From Lachnospiraceae bacterium (GTDB lineage Bacteria; Bacillota; Clostridia; Lachnospirales; Lachnospiraceae), in the NCBI GenBank assembly GCA_017434885.1, contig JAFSGE010000005.1, positions 372,001-436,000 on the forward strand: a DNA stretch of 64,000 nt, in the 5' to 3' direction. Both the position numbers and the translations under genes were made by a program. The notes under the pieces were generated by a model that made no database searches, was not told where the DNA came from, and saw nothing but the letters and a program-made list of their open reading frames with translations. Shown here in pieces: positions 25,965-33,572 of the stretch. Positions within the stretch are counted from its first letter, which is position 1; every line of letters begins with the position of its first letter.

Positions 25965-26339
25965 TTATCTTTCATATACCAAAACAATCATACCACTATC
26001 TCTATCAATCCAAAATTCTGCTCCCGCATCCAATAGCCATCCACCGCCTTCTGTCCTTTGACTATAACAAACACTCCACATATTATGTTGTTCATCCCAA
26101 TCAACTGTTGTGTCCCAGAAAAATCCCTCTCGTAAACCCTTCAGTCCTCCACGTGCCTCCACTATTGCATCCGCAATCTTTTCTGCTGTTTCTTCATCAG
26201 GCACCATATTCCGGCTCTCGCTTACATCTTTAAAATGCTCTTTTTTACAAAATATTGATGGATAATAAATGTAAAGGCCCAAAAACAATATAAGAAATAC
26301 AGAAATCCCTAAATACATTTTTAAATACTTATTTTTCAA
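25965..26339 (-). CDS. membrane-anchored NTF2-fold immunity-like protein (copy C)
   Basis: A 124-residue protein starting with TTG (26337-26339), 11 nt after GGAG. Residues 1-52 are almost identical to the gene at 25532, including the anchor. The domain then becomes different: AEKIADAIVEARGG, MWSVCYSQRTEGGGW and FWIDRDSGMIVLVYE. The closing D/K--G-I pattern still fits the NTF2-type immunity fold. It seems a mosaic of a shared anchor with a distinct binding face. Confidence 0.7.
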   Translation of the reverse strand: MKNKYLKMYLGISVFLILFLGLYIYYPSIFCKKEHFKDVSESRNMVPDEETAEKIADAIVEARGGLKGLREGFFWDTTVDWDEQHNMWSVCYSQRTEGGGWLLDAGAEFWIDRDSGMIVLVYER

Positions 26340-26413
26340 AGCTAATGCTGCTCCTTTTCATAATTTAGTCATTCACCTTACTGATAATGTTCGATAAAAG
26401 AACGCCAAATCTT

Positions 26414-26914
26414 CTAATTCCACTCTTCAAAATAATACCAGTTTGAAATTATTTTTTGTTCTTCTGTATGCTCATTCCCTTCTAAATCCTCATTCAAATA
26501 GTAAAATCCAATTATTTGACTTGAGCCCACAATACCGGAAGTATATGTAGTAAAAACTATCGTCTCATTACCTTGAACTTCTTTTATTTCTATCTTTTTC
26601 ACATACTCATTCTCAAACAACCACGCGATTTCTGTATTTTGCAATAACGACTCATCTTCTGCTATCGTATTATCATGCGCAATGACTTCATCTTGTTCAA
26701 TTACAATATTCATTTTGTCATTCAATACTTCATTCACAATTCTATTTAAATTGTCCTGATTTTCAATGACAAAATCAGAAACATTTTCCCATTCATCTAA
26801 CTTGCCCCCATCATCCGTAAAAAGACATGCGAAAAAAATAATTCCCGGCACCATTTTATATATGATAATACCTATCACACAAATTATAATTATCTTTTTA
26901 ATATACGTTTTCAC
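26414..26914 (-). CDS. membrane-anchored hypothetical protein (island family 2)
   Basis: A 166-residue unknown protein, GTG start after GAGGTG, with an anchor at ~6-30 and an exported domain. The domain shares with the gene at 28399 the helix region ENQDNLNRIVNEVLND and a tail IGFYYLNEDL ... ISNWYYFEE, so the two are paralogs. No known family is recognised. It is part of the small-protein run and probably co-transcribed with its neighbours. Confidence 0.6.
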   Translation of the reverse strand: MKTYIKKIIIICVIGIIIYKMVPGIIFFACLFTDDGGKLDEWENVSDFVIENQDNLNRIVNEVLNDKMNIVIEQDEVIAHDNTIAEDESLLQNTEIAWLFENEYVKKIEIKEVQGNETIVFTTYTSGIVGSSQIIGFYYLNEDLEGNEHTEEQKIISNWYYFEEWN

Positions 26915-26936
26915 TTTGTCACCTCACACTCAAGCA

Positions 26937-27689
26937 TCAGCGTCTTTTACTAAGCTCAGCATACCTTATTTTACTGATAAGAGTCTCATAATCATGATGT
27001 TCCCATGCTAATTTTATAGTTTTAAATGGTGCTATATCAATACATTTAGGAGCAACAACCATACACATACATGTACCATCACAACTCAATTCCCATTTTC
27101 CATTTGTTATTTCCCTATATATTTCTCCATAAATAGCACTTATTATAAAAATTTCATCAAAAACAGCCTGATATTCTCTTTCCTGTAATTTCTTCAAATA
27201 CTCTATTAATACATAGATTTTTTGCATATCGGTTTCATTTTCAATTTTCAAAAGCTTTTCTCCTTCTTCTGCTAATTGCTCATGCTCCCTATAAAGCTTT
27301 TTTTCAATATTTCTCGCCGCTTCTCTTTCCTCAAAAGTGCCTCCTATATTTTCTAGCACCTCATCAGCATGTTGCATAATTACATCTTTAATCTCTTCAA
27401 TTAGACTTTCAAACTCTTTTTCATTTTTATAATCACAATGGTCAAATTCATTAATCCTGCTTTTACTTATCCACCTCATTCCATCCTGCTGGCCATAGCC
27501 ATATACAGAAAACCAAAAACTGATACCTATATTAGCTGTATCGTGAATATCTATGCGCTTTTCTAAATCTCCGTCTATTTTTTTAAAAATCCATGTTTCT
27601 CCATCTGTTATGTCATATTCATACTGATACCCTTTCGTTTTCAAATAAGAATATAACTTTGCTTTGATTATTTTTGTTTTTCTATCCAT
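26937..27689 (-). CDS. hypothetical protein (island family 1)
   Basis: A ~250-residue soluble protein without membrane segment. The N-terminal beta domain (KIIKAKLYSYLKTKGYQYEYD ... IDIHDTANIGISFWF) and the C-terminal helical domain (IEKKLYREHEQLAEEGEKLL, IFIISAIYGEIYREITNGKW, then KTIKLAWEHHDYETLISKI) match the pseudogene at 32699 throughout and both ends of the 428-residue gene at 21311. The ATG at 27687-27689 is chosen because the paralog starts at the same residue; the longer reading from 27713 lacks a clear ribosome site. Function not recognised. Confidence 0.7.
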   Translation of the reverse strand: MDRKTKIIKAKLYSYLKTKGYQYEYDITDGETWIFKKIDGDLEKRIDIHDTANIGISFWFSVYGYGQQDGMRWISKSRINEFDHCDYKNEKEFESLIEEIKDVIMQHADEVLENIGGTFEEREAARNIEKKLYREHEQLAEEGEKLLKIENETDMQKIYVLIEYLKKLQEREYQAVFDEIFIISAIYGEIYREITNGKWELSCDGTCMCMVVAPKCIDIAPFKTIKLAWEHHDYETLISKIRYAELSKRR

Positions 27690-27758
27690 CCCTGTATCAT
27701 TCTGCCTTTGCATAGCTTATCTCAATTTTCAATTTCATAAATCCCAATTTCCTTAATT

Positions 27759-27971
27759 TCAAAGAAAAGCATCATATTTCTTTATGTCATGAGAATTTAA
27801 AACTGTTGCAAATTCCCTTGCATAGTTGACTGCGACATAGCGAACATACAATGGATAAAAAAGGATTCCAATAACAATGCCGCATCCAAGTACTATTATA
27901 AGGATAATCCATATCCTTTTCTTCAAAGCATTCTTAGTCTTCCCCACAATTAATACCATCCTTTTTACCAC
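27759..27971 (-). CDS. short membrane protein, possibly a truncated gene
   Basis: A 70-residue reading frame starting at GTG inside the stop region of the preceding gene (7-bp overlap). It has a basic start, one membrane segment (~19-44) and ends abruptly after VNYAREFATVLNSHDIKKYD, which looks like the first helix of an NTF2-like domain rather than a complete protein. I suspect a stub left by truncation, but an intact short membrane protein is possible. Confidence 0.4.
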   Translation of the reverse strand: MVKRMVLIVGKTKNALKKRIWIILIIVLGCGIVIGILFYPLYVRYVAVNYAREFATVLNSHDIKKYDAFL

Positions 27972-28342
27972 GCATATATGTATTCACTTCCTGTAAATAT
28001 CTTATACAAAAACCGATATACCGGATTATGTACTTCATTACAGGCTGGACAATAGCCGCAGAAAATAAATGCAAGAACACTTCCTAACAAAAAAATTATT
28101 ACTAAATATTTTATAAATAATTTTTTATGTCTCTTCATTTCAATTATCTTTATAACTCCCAACACCATTGCCGCCCAAATAGACATACACAACGGAATAT
28201 AGAACTCCGATTCAAAATGGGATAATGCCATTCTATATGAAATCCAATTAATATAGAAAAAATCAAAAATCAGCATTGCCAGTGTACATATGATAAATGT
28301 TACCTTCTTTCGAGTTGATAAGTCCCTGATATTTTTAATCAT
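27965..28342 (-). CDS. small multi-pass membrane protein
   Basis: A ~125-residue unknown protein with three membrane segments (about 13-32, 45-62 and 73-95) and a short Cys-containing tail (FCGYCPACNEVH). I start at the ATG at 28340-28342, behind GGGAG; an in-frame TTG at 28384 would add 14 polar residues. It overlaps the following stub by 7 bp. No known family is recognised. Confidence 0.5.
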   Translation of the reverse strand: MIKNIRDLSTRKKVTFIICTLAMLIFDFFYINWISYRMALSHFESEFYIPLCMSIWAAMVLGVIKIIEMKRHKKLFIKYLVIIFLLGSVLAFIFCGYCPACNEVHNPVYRFLYKIFTGSEYIYAW

Positions 28343-28398
28343 TTTCTTTAAATCTCCCTTGTCCTCCTTGCCCTGACGCAACAATTGCCACGTCTTGC

Positions 28399-29004
28399 CT
28401 ATCTGCGTTCTTTTACGGGATATGTAGTCTCTTCCACCTCATAATACCACCAATTGGGACCAATTTGCTCTGTTTGATAGTGATATTCCCCCATAAAGCT
28501 CCACTTGCCATCAAAAACTTCTTCACATTCTTCGTTGGTATAAAACACATCAACAGGAATATCTTCTTCGCTATAGTAAAAACCGCACATGATAAATGTG
28601 TTCGACTCAAACAAATTACCATTTATAAATAAGCTTCTGCCTATCTTCGGAAGAAACTCAATGTTTCCTGCTTGCGAACTATCTATATTATTACACACAA
28701 AAAATAAATTTAACTTCTTAAACGCTTGTGTCAAAGAGTTACAATTTAATTCTTCATGCCAAATGCCAACTTCCGGGTAAGTTTTACTCGTAATATACTG
28801 CTCGTCCGCTTCCGTAATTTGTTCTACCGCTTCCCTCAAAACTTCCTGATTTTCTTTCACCGTATGAAATATGTATTTTCTCGTAATATCTTTACACTGT
28901 TCATGAAACACGCATATTAAAAGCAAGTACAAAACACATACAGCTATAATAAGCAACAGCAACTTCAAGAATTTTTTCACAACTTTCCTACCATTAATCA
29001 ACAC
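28399..29004 (-). CDS. membrane-anchored hypothetical protein (island family 2)
   Basis: A 201-residue protein that starts with GTG (29002-29004) 7 nt after GGAG. It has an N-terminal anchor (~12-32) and an exported domain. ENQEVLREAVEQITE and the tail CGFYYSEEDIP ... IGPNWWYYEVEE parallel the 166-residue gene at 26414, so they are paralogs with diverged middles. No database family can be named by eye. Confidence 0.6.
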   Translation of the reverse strand: MLINGRKVVKKFLKLLLLIIAVCVLYLLLICVFHEQCKDITRKYIFHTVKENQEVLREAVEQITEADEQYITSKTYPEVGIWHEELNCNSLTQAFKKLNLFFVCNNIDSSQAGNIEFLPKIGRSLFINGNLFESNTFIMCGFYYSEEDIPVDVFYTNEECEEVFDGKWSFMGEYHYQTEQIGPNWWYYEVEETTYPVKERR

Positions 29005-29039
29005 TACATAACTCCTTCATTATTTCTTAAACCAACATC

Positions 29040-29534
29040 TTAATAGAACGGAATATCATTTTCTGTCATATAATCCTGCGGATACCAGTCCTGTGGCAAC
29101 AGTCTGTCAGTTCTCACAATCGGATATACCGGATACCACTGGTTCCACTCCATGATTTCATAACACGGAATTTTATCCACAAAAGCAGGATGCTCTACCA
29201 TGCCTTTGTACTCTACCGTACACAAAAACACATTATAATTCTCCGGTATGCTTGCTTGCGGTAATTCTTCTTTTCCTATCAGCATCACATCCTGAATCTC
29301 ACCTTCTTGGAAATAACCGTTTTCATCTCCGATGACACTCCAACCGGTTCCTGTATAGTGAACTTCTTTCACCAAAATGAATTCACCATACTTTGAAAAA
29401 TCTTCTTCTTTTACCGCATACTTAACCGGAACGCTCCATGTTATTTTAAAAGTCATTATACCAATAACTATAAGCAATATTAAGCCAACACAAATTGTTG
29501 TAAATATGATGATTATTGTATTTCGCTTACCCAT
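29040..29534 (-). CDS. membrane-anchored hypothetical protein heading the longest island unit
   Basis: A 164-residue protein: basic start, membrane segment (~6-30) and a domain containing YTGTGWSVIGDENG and a Trp/Tyr-rich end (EWNQWYPVYPIV, LLPQDWYPQDY). The pattern T-G-GW is shared with the gene at 34329, suggesting distant relation. It is the first gene after the ECF-type promoter at 29582-29615 and heads the run down to 21311. The ribosome site is weak and distant (GGAAGG about 23 nt upstream), so the start is uncertain. Confidence 0.6.
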   Translation of the reverse strand: MGKRNTIIIIFTTICVGLILLIVIGIMTFKITWSVPVKYAVKEEDFSKYGEFILVKEVHYTGTGWSVIGDENGYFQEGEIQDVMLIGKEELPQASIPENYNVFLCTVEYKGMVEHPAFVDKIPCYEIMEWNQWYPVYPIVRTDRLLPQDWYPQDYMTENDIPFY

Positions 29535-29581
29535 CTCTTTAACTTTTTTCTTTTATTTTCCTTCCTCAAATTTTCTTGTTA

Positions 29582-29615
29582 CTAATAATACCCCTGATAT
29601 CTACAAAAGGTTGCA
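29582..29615 (-). promoter_or_regulatory. ECF-type promoter motif, copy 2
   Basis: On the minus strand TGCAACCTTTTG is followed, with a 10-nt variable stretch, by GGGGTATTATTAG-type sequence. The total is 34 nt and the spacing is identical to the motifs at 33481, 34899 and 47438. The AAC core at -35 fits an ECF sigma factor. It lies 48 nt upstream of the first gene of the longest unit of the island. Confidence 0.72.
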
Positions 29616-29617
29616 AA

Positions 29618-29684
29618 AAAACAGAAAAATCCAATACATAAATGTTACAGATACTATCTATCTGTTCAGATATGTATTGGATTT
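29618..29684 (-). terminator. long-stem terminator after the PD-(D/E)XK gene
   Basis: On the minus strand AAATCCAATACATA (29671-29684) pairs perfectly with TATGTATTGGATTT (29627-29640); the 30-nt loop holds a second short stem (ACAGATA/TATCTGT). A T-rich tail follows. It separates the upstream gene at 29694 from the ECF-type promoter. Confidence 0.8.
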
Positions 29685-29693
29685 ATAAACCTG

Positions 29694-30719
29694 TTATGCT
29701 TCCGGATGCAGAAGCGCATACACCTTGTCACTGTCATAGTCAGGTGCAAGACTTAATGCCGCATCATATATCATCTTAATGGTGCTTTCTTCCTCTTCCA
29801 GTTCTTCGGCTATCACTTCAATACTCTTGCCTTTTATCAATTTACGACAAACTAGTTCTATCAAGTGGAGTCTCCGTCCTTGTCCTAAACCACGCTCCAA
29901 CCCTTTCCTAATACCTCTTTCCTCTATCCCATCACTTAAATTACACATACTTCCAATTCCCTCCTCTATTTCTCTTTTTGCTTCTATTTCGTATTCTTCT
30001 TCCAAAATATTCGTTTTCTCTTTCGCACTTAGCTCCTCTGAAAAGACTGTTCCCAACATCCCATGCAGTTTTGAAGTTTTCTTGTGCCAGCTCTTTTCAT
30101 TCAAGCAAATCATCACTACAGCCATCAAATCATGTCGTGTTTCTTTCTTAAACTCTCCGATGATATTCTCCTGTCTAATACTAAACTGTGTAACCGTATC
30201 TGCAAGATAATCCGGCGCGTTTAAGCACAGCCAGATGGAATACACCTTTTTAAGGTCATCATAGTTGTCAGCAGTAAACTCTGTATCAAGCTGTGCCGAC
30301 AACATTCTCGCACAGTAAAATACTCCTCTTGTCACTAAATCATATCCAGGATAAAAGTCTTTCTGAATCTCCACGTTAATAATAATCTTAATCCGTTCTT
30401 TGCCCGGTGTTACTATGTAAAAACGGATATCATAATAAATCTGTCCTTCTCCCGGCACTTTATCCTCTGTCAGAATTCCTGTAACTGCTTCCGTTTTCTT
30501 TTTCCCTCCCGGACATACGGGCGTCTCGGATATCTCCGGTTTCCCTTCAATACAGGATACAATTGTCGGAATGCTGTATTCCTTCAGTTCTTGCACGGTA
30601 TACTTGGCAATCCAAGCCAATATCGTTTTGTCTGCCACAATTCTTTTGGCATGTTCATCGTACTGCGCCTTTTCGTCCGCATGCTCAATACTTCTTGTCA
30701 AATGTGTTTTTAAGGTCAT
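29694..30719 (-). CDS. PD-(D/E)XK nuclease-family transposase-like protein
   Basis: A 341-residue protein of the PD-(D/E)XK transposase-like family (PF12784 type). The nuclease core is visible as YYDIRFYIV ... IIINVEIQKDFYPGYDLVTR with the D ... E-x-Q pattern, followed by VFYCARMLSAQL and SIWLCLNAPDYL. The C-terminal part is a charged helix with a REIEEG/GLERGLGQGRR segment like that of Rpn proteins. These genes are common in multiple copies in Lachnospiraceae; activity is not established. Its start has AGGT upstream. It interrupts the small-protein island and has the multibranched element upstream. Confidence 0.8.
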   Translation of the reverse strand: MTLKTHLTRSIEHADEKAQYDEHAKRIVADKTILAWIAKYTVQELKEYSIPTIVSCIEGKPEISETPVCPGGKKKTEAVTGILTEDKVPGEGQIYYDIRFYIVTPGKERIKIIINVEIQKDFYPGYDLVTRGVFYCARMLSAQLDTEFTADNYDDLKKVYSIWLCLNAPDYLADTVTQFSIRQENIIGEFKKETRHDLMAVVMICLNEKSWHKKTSKLHGMLGTVFSEELSAKEKTNILEEEYEIEAKREIEEGIGSMCNLSDGIEERGIRKGLERGLGQGRRLHLIELVCRKLIKGKSIEVIAEELEEEESTIKMIYDAALSLAPDYDSDKVYALLHPEA

Positions 30720-30854
30720 TCTACCTCACTTTCCCTGCTTTTGCAGAATTACTCGCGTAATCACAGGAAAAATAAGCTACAACTTTATCTGACTTTTTCA
30801 CCGGTACATCCGATACACCATTATAACAAGTCTTTCCTGCCACTACTATCATTG

Positions 30855-30969
30855 GTTATGGTTGAATGTTCCGGCGACACGCCGCTTGAATGCCTGACAG
30901 CATTTGATTTTGCATTTGCAAAATGGAACATTACGGGGAGCAGAATTCTCCCGATACCAAAACCATAAC
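30855..30969. repeat. 115-nt multibranched inverted-repeat element
   Basis: Within the 332-bp gap 30720-31051 lies a highly self-complementary segment. GTTATGGTT (30855-30863) pairs with AACCATAAC (30961-30969), closing the element. Inside, AATGTTCC (30865-30872) pairs with GGAACATT (30925-30932) and encloses three hairpins: GGCG/CGCC (30873-30883), AATGC/GCATT (30889-30904) and ATTTTGCA/TGCAAAAT (30907-30924). A further hairpin GGGAG/CTCCC lies at 30936-30952. Either a structured RNA or the palindromic body of a small mobile element would fit; no family is recognised. The remaining gap sequence is A+T-rich without a gene. Confidence 0.75.
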
Positions 30970-31051
30970 ATGGCATAGTCAGATTTTCAATTATTTTTTC
31001 GTAATACTGATATTTTTTTATTATTTTATGGTCTTATGACAAAGAATATCT

Positions 31052-31621
31052 TTATTTCCCTATCTCACTCTCCCATACAATTTTACCGTCAGAATATTCA
31101 AGAGCAATATCCGGGCGTTCATAGGTTGCAATATCTTCTATGTAGACAATAATATTATCCCCATGATAGTTTACATATCCGATTCTCAGATGCTGTCCAT
31201 TTCTTTTGATAATATCTCCTTGCGGCGGTGAATCATGGTAACCCGGTATAGCAACAGCAATATCATATTCAAATTGTACCCCGGCAAGTTCAAAGCTTTC
31301 GGGATGATATGGGTTCCGTGAATATGGCACAAAATTTTCCACATATCCTTCTAATATCTGATAATTACCGCTTTTATAAGCACCAACCACTGCCCGATAC
31401 ATTTTCGTTTGTGAAATCACCGTTACCACTCCACCTGCCAATAGCCAAAACTCAATCCACAAAAGCAGTGCATAGTATATTTTTTTATTAATTTTTATTG
31501 CCCTTTTCTCACAATCTTTTTTGTATAATTTTGCAAAAATGAATATTGCAATCATAAACAAAAACGGCGTTATCAATGTAAAACCGTAATGAACTTGCGC
31601 TTCGTACAATACTCTATTCAT
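31052..31621 (-). CDS. two-segment membrane protein with beta-rich domain
   Basis: A 189-residue unknown protein with two membrane segments (~13-33 and ~48-68) and a soluble C-terminal domain of about 115 residues. The domain starts YKSGNYQILEGYVENFVPY and contains FELAGVQFEYDI, a pattern like DUF3592-type small beta domains (a guess by eye). AAGGT precedes the ATG by 6 nt. It follows the gene at 31647 in the island's middle unit. Confidence 0.55.
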   Translation of the reverse strand: MNRVLYEAQVHYGFTLITPFLFMIAIFIFAKLYKKDCEKRAIKINKKIYYALLLWIEFWLLAGGVVTVISQTKMYRAVVGAYKSGNYQILEGYVENFVPYSRNPYHPESFELAGVQFEYDIAVAIPGYHDSPPQGDIIKRNGQHLRIGYVNYHGDNIIVYIEDIATYERPDIALEYSDGKIVWESEIGK

Positions 31622-31646
31622 AAAAATACCTTTTCACACTATTTTC

Positions 31647-32660
31647 TCATAAAACGTCATATAACGATCCATATATTTCCATGTCAAAATTGCACTCATA
31701 AATATAAAGGATATCTTCTTGCATCTCCATACCCCACTTCAAGCCTATTCTGGTAGGCAATCTGTTACAATCATTTTTCGCTGCAGGAAAATACTGTAAC
31801 CACTCGATTTCTCGTCCCCATTTTAATACATAAATTTTCCCTTCTTTCATTTCCATTTGAAAATTCATATCATATTTCCCACTTGTTTCCTTAAACACGC
31901 TCTCGTAATCACTTGGAGTTCCAACAAAATAATAGGATTCAATTTCATAACATAAGTCACCGTCCTCAATAATTCTTCCTGAACCGGTTCGCAATAGCAC
32001 CTCCTGTGGTCCCTCTCCCATCCACTTTGCGCATCCCACATAGGTCAACGGTAAATCAACAAATTCTTTCGGCGGATTTTCTTTCTCCTCAAACATGTCT
32101 GCAAGATTCCCATATTTAAGCGGGTCATAACAAAACTCATAGAAATAAACTTTTCCTTCTTCAATATGCATTTCTTCAAATCCCGCTCTATTTACCATAC
32201 CTCCTGTATTTGCCTGCCAGGATGGATTATATGCCAGCCACTCAAGCCGCTTTCCATAAGAACACACATACATTTTTTCTTTCTCATAATCTATTTTAAA
32301 CCACTTTCCAAAAAAATCTACTTCATCGTCCAATCTCTTGTAATCCTCTTCTGATGAAAACAATCTATATGAATAAGTATATTCTTTTCTACTCAAAGCG
32401 TCCTCATATGTAGCACACTCTTCCTCATCCCACATAAACGCATCTTTTTGCCTTATTTTTGCGCTTCCCAAATATATTAACTCTAACTGTATAAATTCAT
32501 CGGACCGCTCCGTCATATCTGCCAGCGGATACATTGGTATTGTTTGAATTTCCGCATTCTTAATATCATCTCTATTCAAAATGGTAGCCAAAATAATACA
32601 GACTATTATTAAAATCCCAAACACTATCAGTCCTCGTAGGTTTCTTCTTTCTCCACGCAT
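31647..32660 (-). CDS. membrane-anchored protein with two homologous domains
   Basis: A 337-residue unknown protein with a basic start, one membrane segment (~9-28) and two tandem copies of a ~130-residue domain. Copy 1 contains YLGSAKIRQKDAF, GKRLEWLAYNPSW and GKVYFYEFCYDPLKYGNLADM; copy 2 contains YVGCAKWMGEG, GREIEWLQYFPA and DILYIYECNFDMEIYGSLYDV. The layout anchor plus doubled domain resembles the 324-residue gene at 24098, though the domains differ. A strong AAAGGAGAT site precedes the ATG. Confidence 0.68.
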   Translation of the reverse strand: MRGERRNLRGLIVFGILIIVCIILATILNRDDIKNAEIQTIPMYPLADMTERSDEFIQLELIYLGSAKIRQKDAFMWDEEECATYEDALSRKEYTYSYRLFSSEEDYKRLDDEVDFFGKWFKIDYEKEKMYVCSYGKRLEWLAYNPSWQANTGGMVNRAGFEEMHIEEGKVYFYEFCYDPLKYGNLADMFEEKENPPKEFVDLPLTYVGCAKWMGEGPQEVLLRTGSGRIIEDGDLCYEIESYYFVGTPSDYESVFKETSGKYDMNFQMEMKEGKIYVLKWGREIEWLQYFPAAKNDCNRLPTRIGLKWGMEMQEDILYIYECNFDMEIYGSLYDVL

Positions 32661-32698
32661 TTACCGGCATCTCCTTTCATTTGATTTGATTAAATACA

Positions 32699-33451
32699 TT
32701 AATATTTCTGACAAATTTCCGCATACTTAATATTATTAACCAACATCTGAACATCATTGTGTACCCATGTCCACTTTATTGCATATAACGGCATTAAATT
32801 GACACATTTAGGTGCAACAACTACGCATTGCCCTGCGCCTTCTTCACTGTACTCCCAATGTCCATTTGTTATTTCTCTATAAATCTCTCCATAAACTGCA
32901 CTTAACATAAAAACATCATCTAAAATCTCTTGCCACTCTCTCCCTTGCAGCTTCTGTATGTGTTCAAATATTATATAAATTCTTCTCATGCCGATTACAT
33001 TTTCAAGCCCTAACAGGATTTTCCCTTTTTCCGCCAGTTGCTTATGCTCGTCATATAGCCGTCTCTTCAAACTTCTTGTGGCTTCTCTTTCCTCGTATGT
33101 ACCTCCCATGCTTCCTAAAATTTCGTCTGCACGTTGTACAATTATCTTCCTTATTTCCTCAATGAGTGCCTCAAATTCTTTCTCATTTTTATAATCACGA
33201 CGCTTAAATTTGTTAAATTTACTTTCGTCTTCTAGTTTCCTCCATTCTACTTGCCCATATCCTTATACCGAAAAACATAAATTTATACCCAGATCCGCCA
33301 CGTCATCAATAATGATACTTTTTTCCAAATCTCTATCCTGCTTTTTAAAAATCCATATTTCCCCATCTGTTCTGTCATATTCATACTGAAATCCCTTCTC
33401 TTCCAGATAGGAATACAGCTTTTCTTTGATTATTTCTGTTTTTCTATTCAT
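32699..33451 (-). pseudogene. family-1 paralog interrupted by one in-frame stop codon
   Basis: The frame from ATG 33451 to the stop at 32699 would give a 250-residue homolog of the gene at 26937, colinear along its length. A single TAA at 33263-33265 replaces what is TAT (Tyr) in the intact paralog: the sequence reads FSV-stop-GYGQ where the paralog reads FSVYGYGQ. Both sides stay in the same frame, so it is one nonsense change, not a frameshift. The downstream part still has an intact helical domain (EITNGHWEYSEEG). It lies behind the motif at 33481-33514, whose -35 is the most degenerate copy. Confidence 0.85.
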
Positions 33452-33480
33452 CTCTTACCCTTTCTCAACTTTTCTTGATA

Positions 33481-33514
33481 CAAATAATACCCTTGTCCTC
33501 CACAAAAAATTGCA
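33481..33514 (-). promoter_or_regulatory. ECF-type promoter motif, copy 3 (degenerate -35)
   Basis: On the minus strand TGCAATTTTTTG replaces the TGCAACCTTTTG of the other copies, while the downstream GGGTATTATTTG part and the 34-nt geometry are kept. It lies 29 nt upstream of the broken family-1 gene. The weak hairpin just before it (CATATT/AATATG, about 33512-33533) may end the preceding unit. Confidence 0.6.
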
Positions 33515-33572
33515 TATTCCGATATATCAATATGGTAAGTTTTTCTGCCATTACTATCACTGGTTTATTATG

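Noticed and set aside
29694..30719. Insertion sequence
   Set aside because: The protein is of a PD-(D/E)XK transposase-like family, but no terminal inverted repeats or target duplications are seen at its ends; the terminator hairpin at 29618-29684 is not an IS end.
30741..30968. A 75-codon plus-strand frame over the multibranched element
   Set aside because: It is composed largely of the inverted-repeat element and has no supporting ribosome site or family pattern; structure explains the sequence better.
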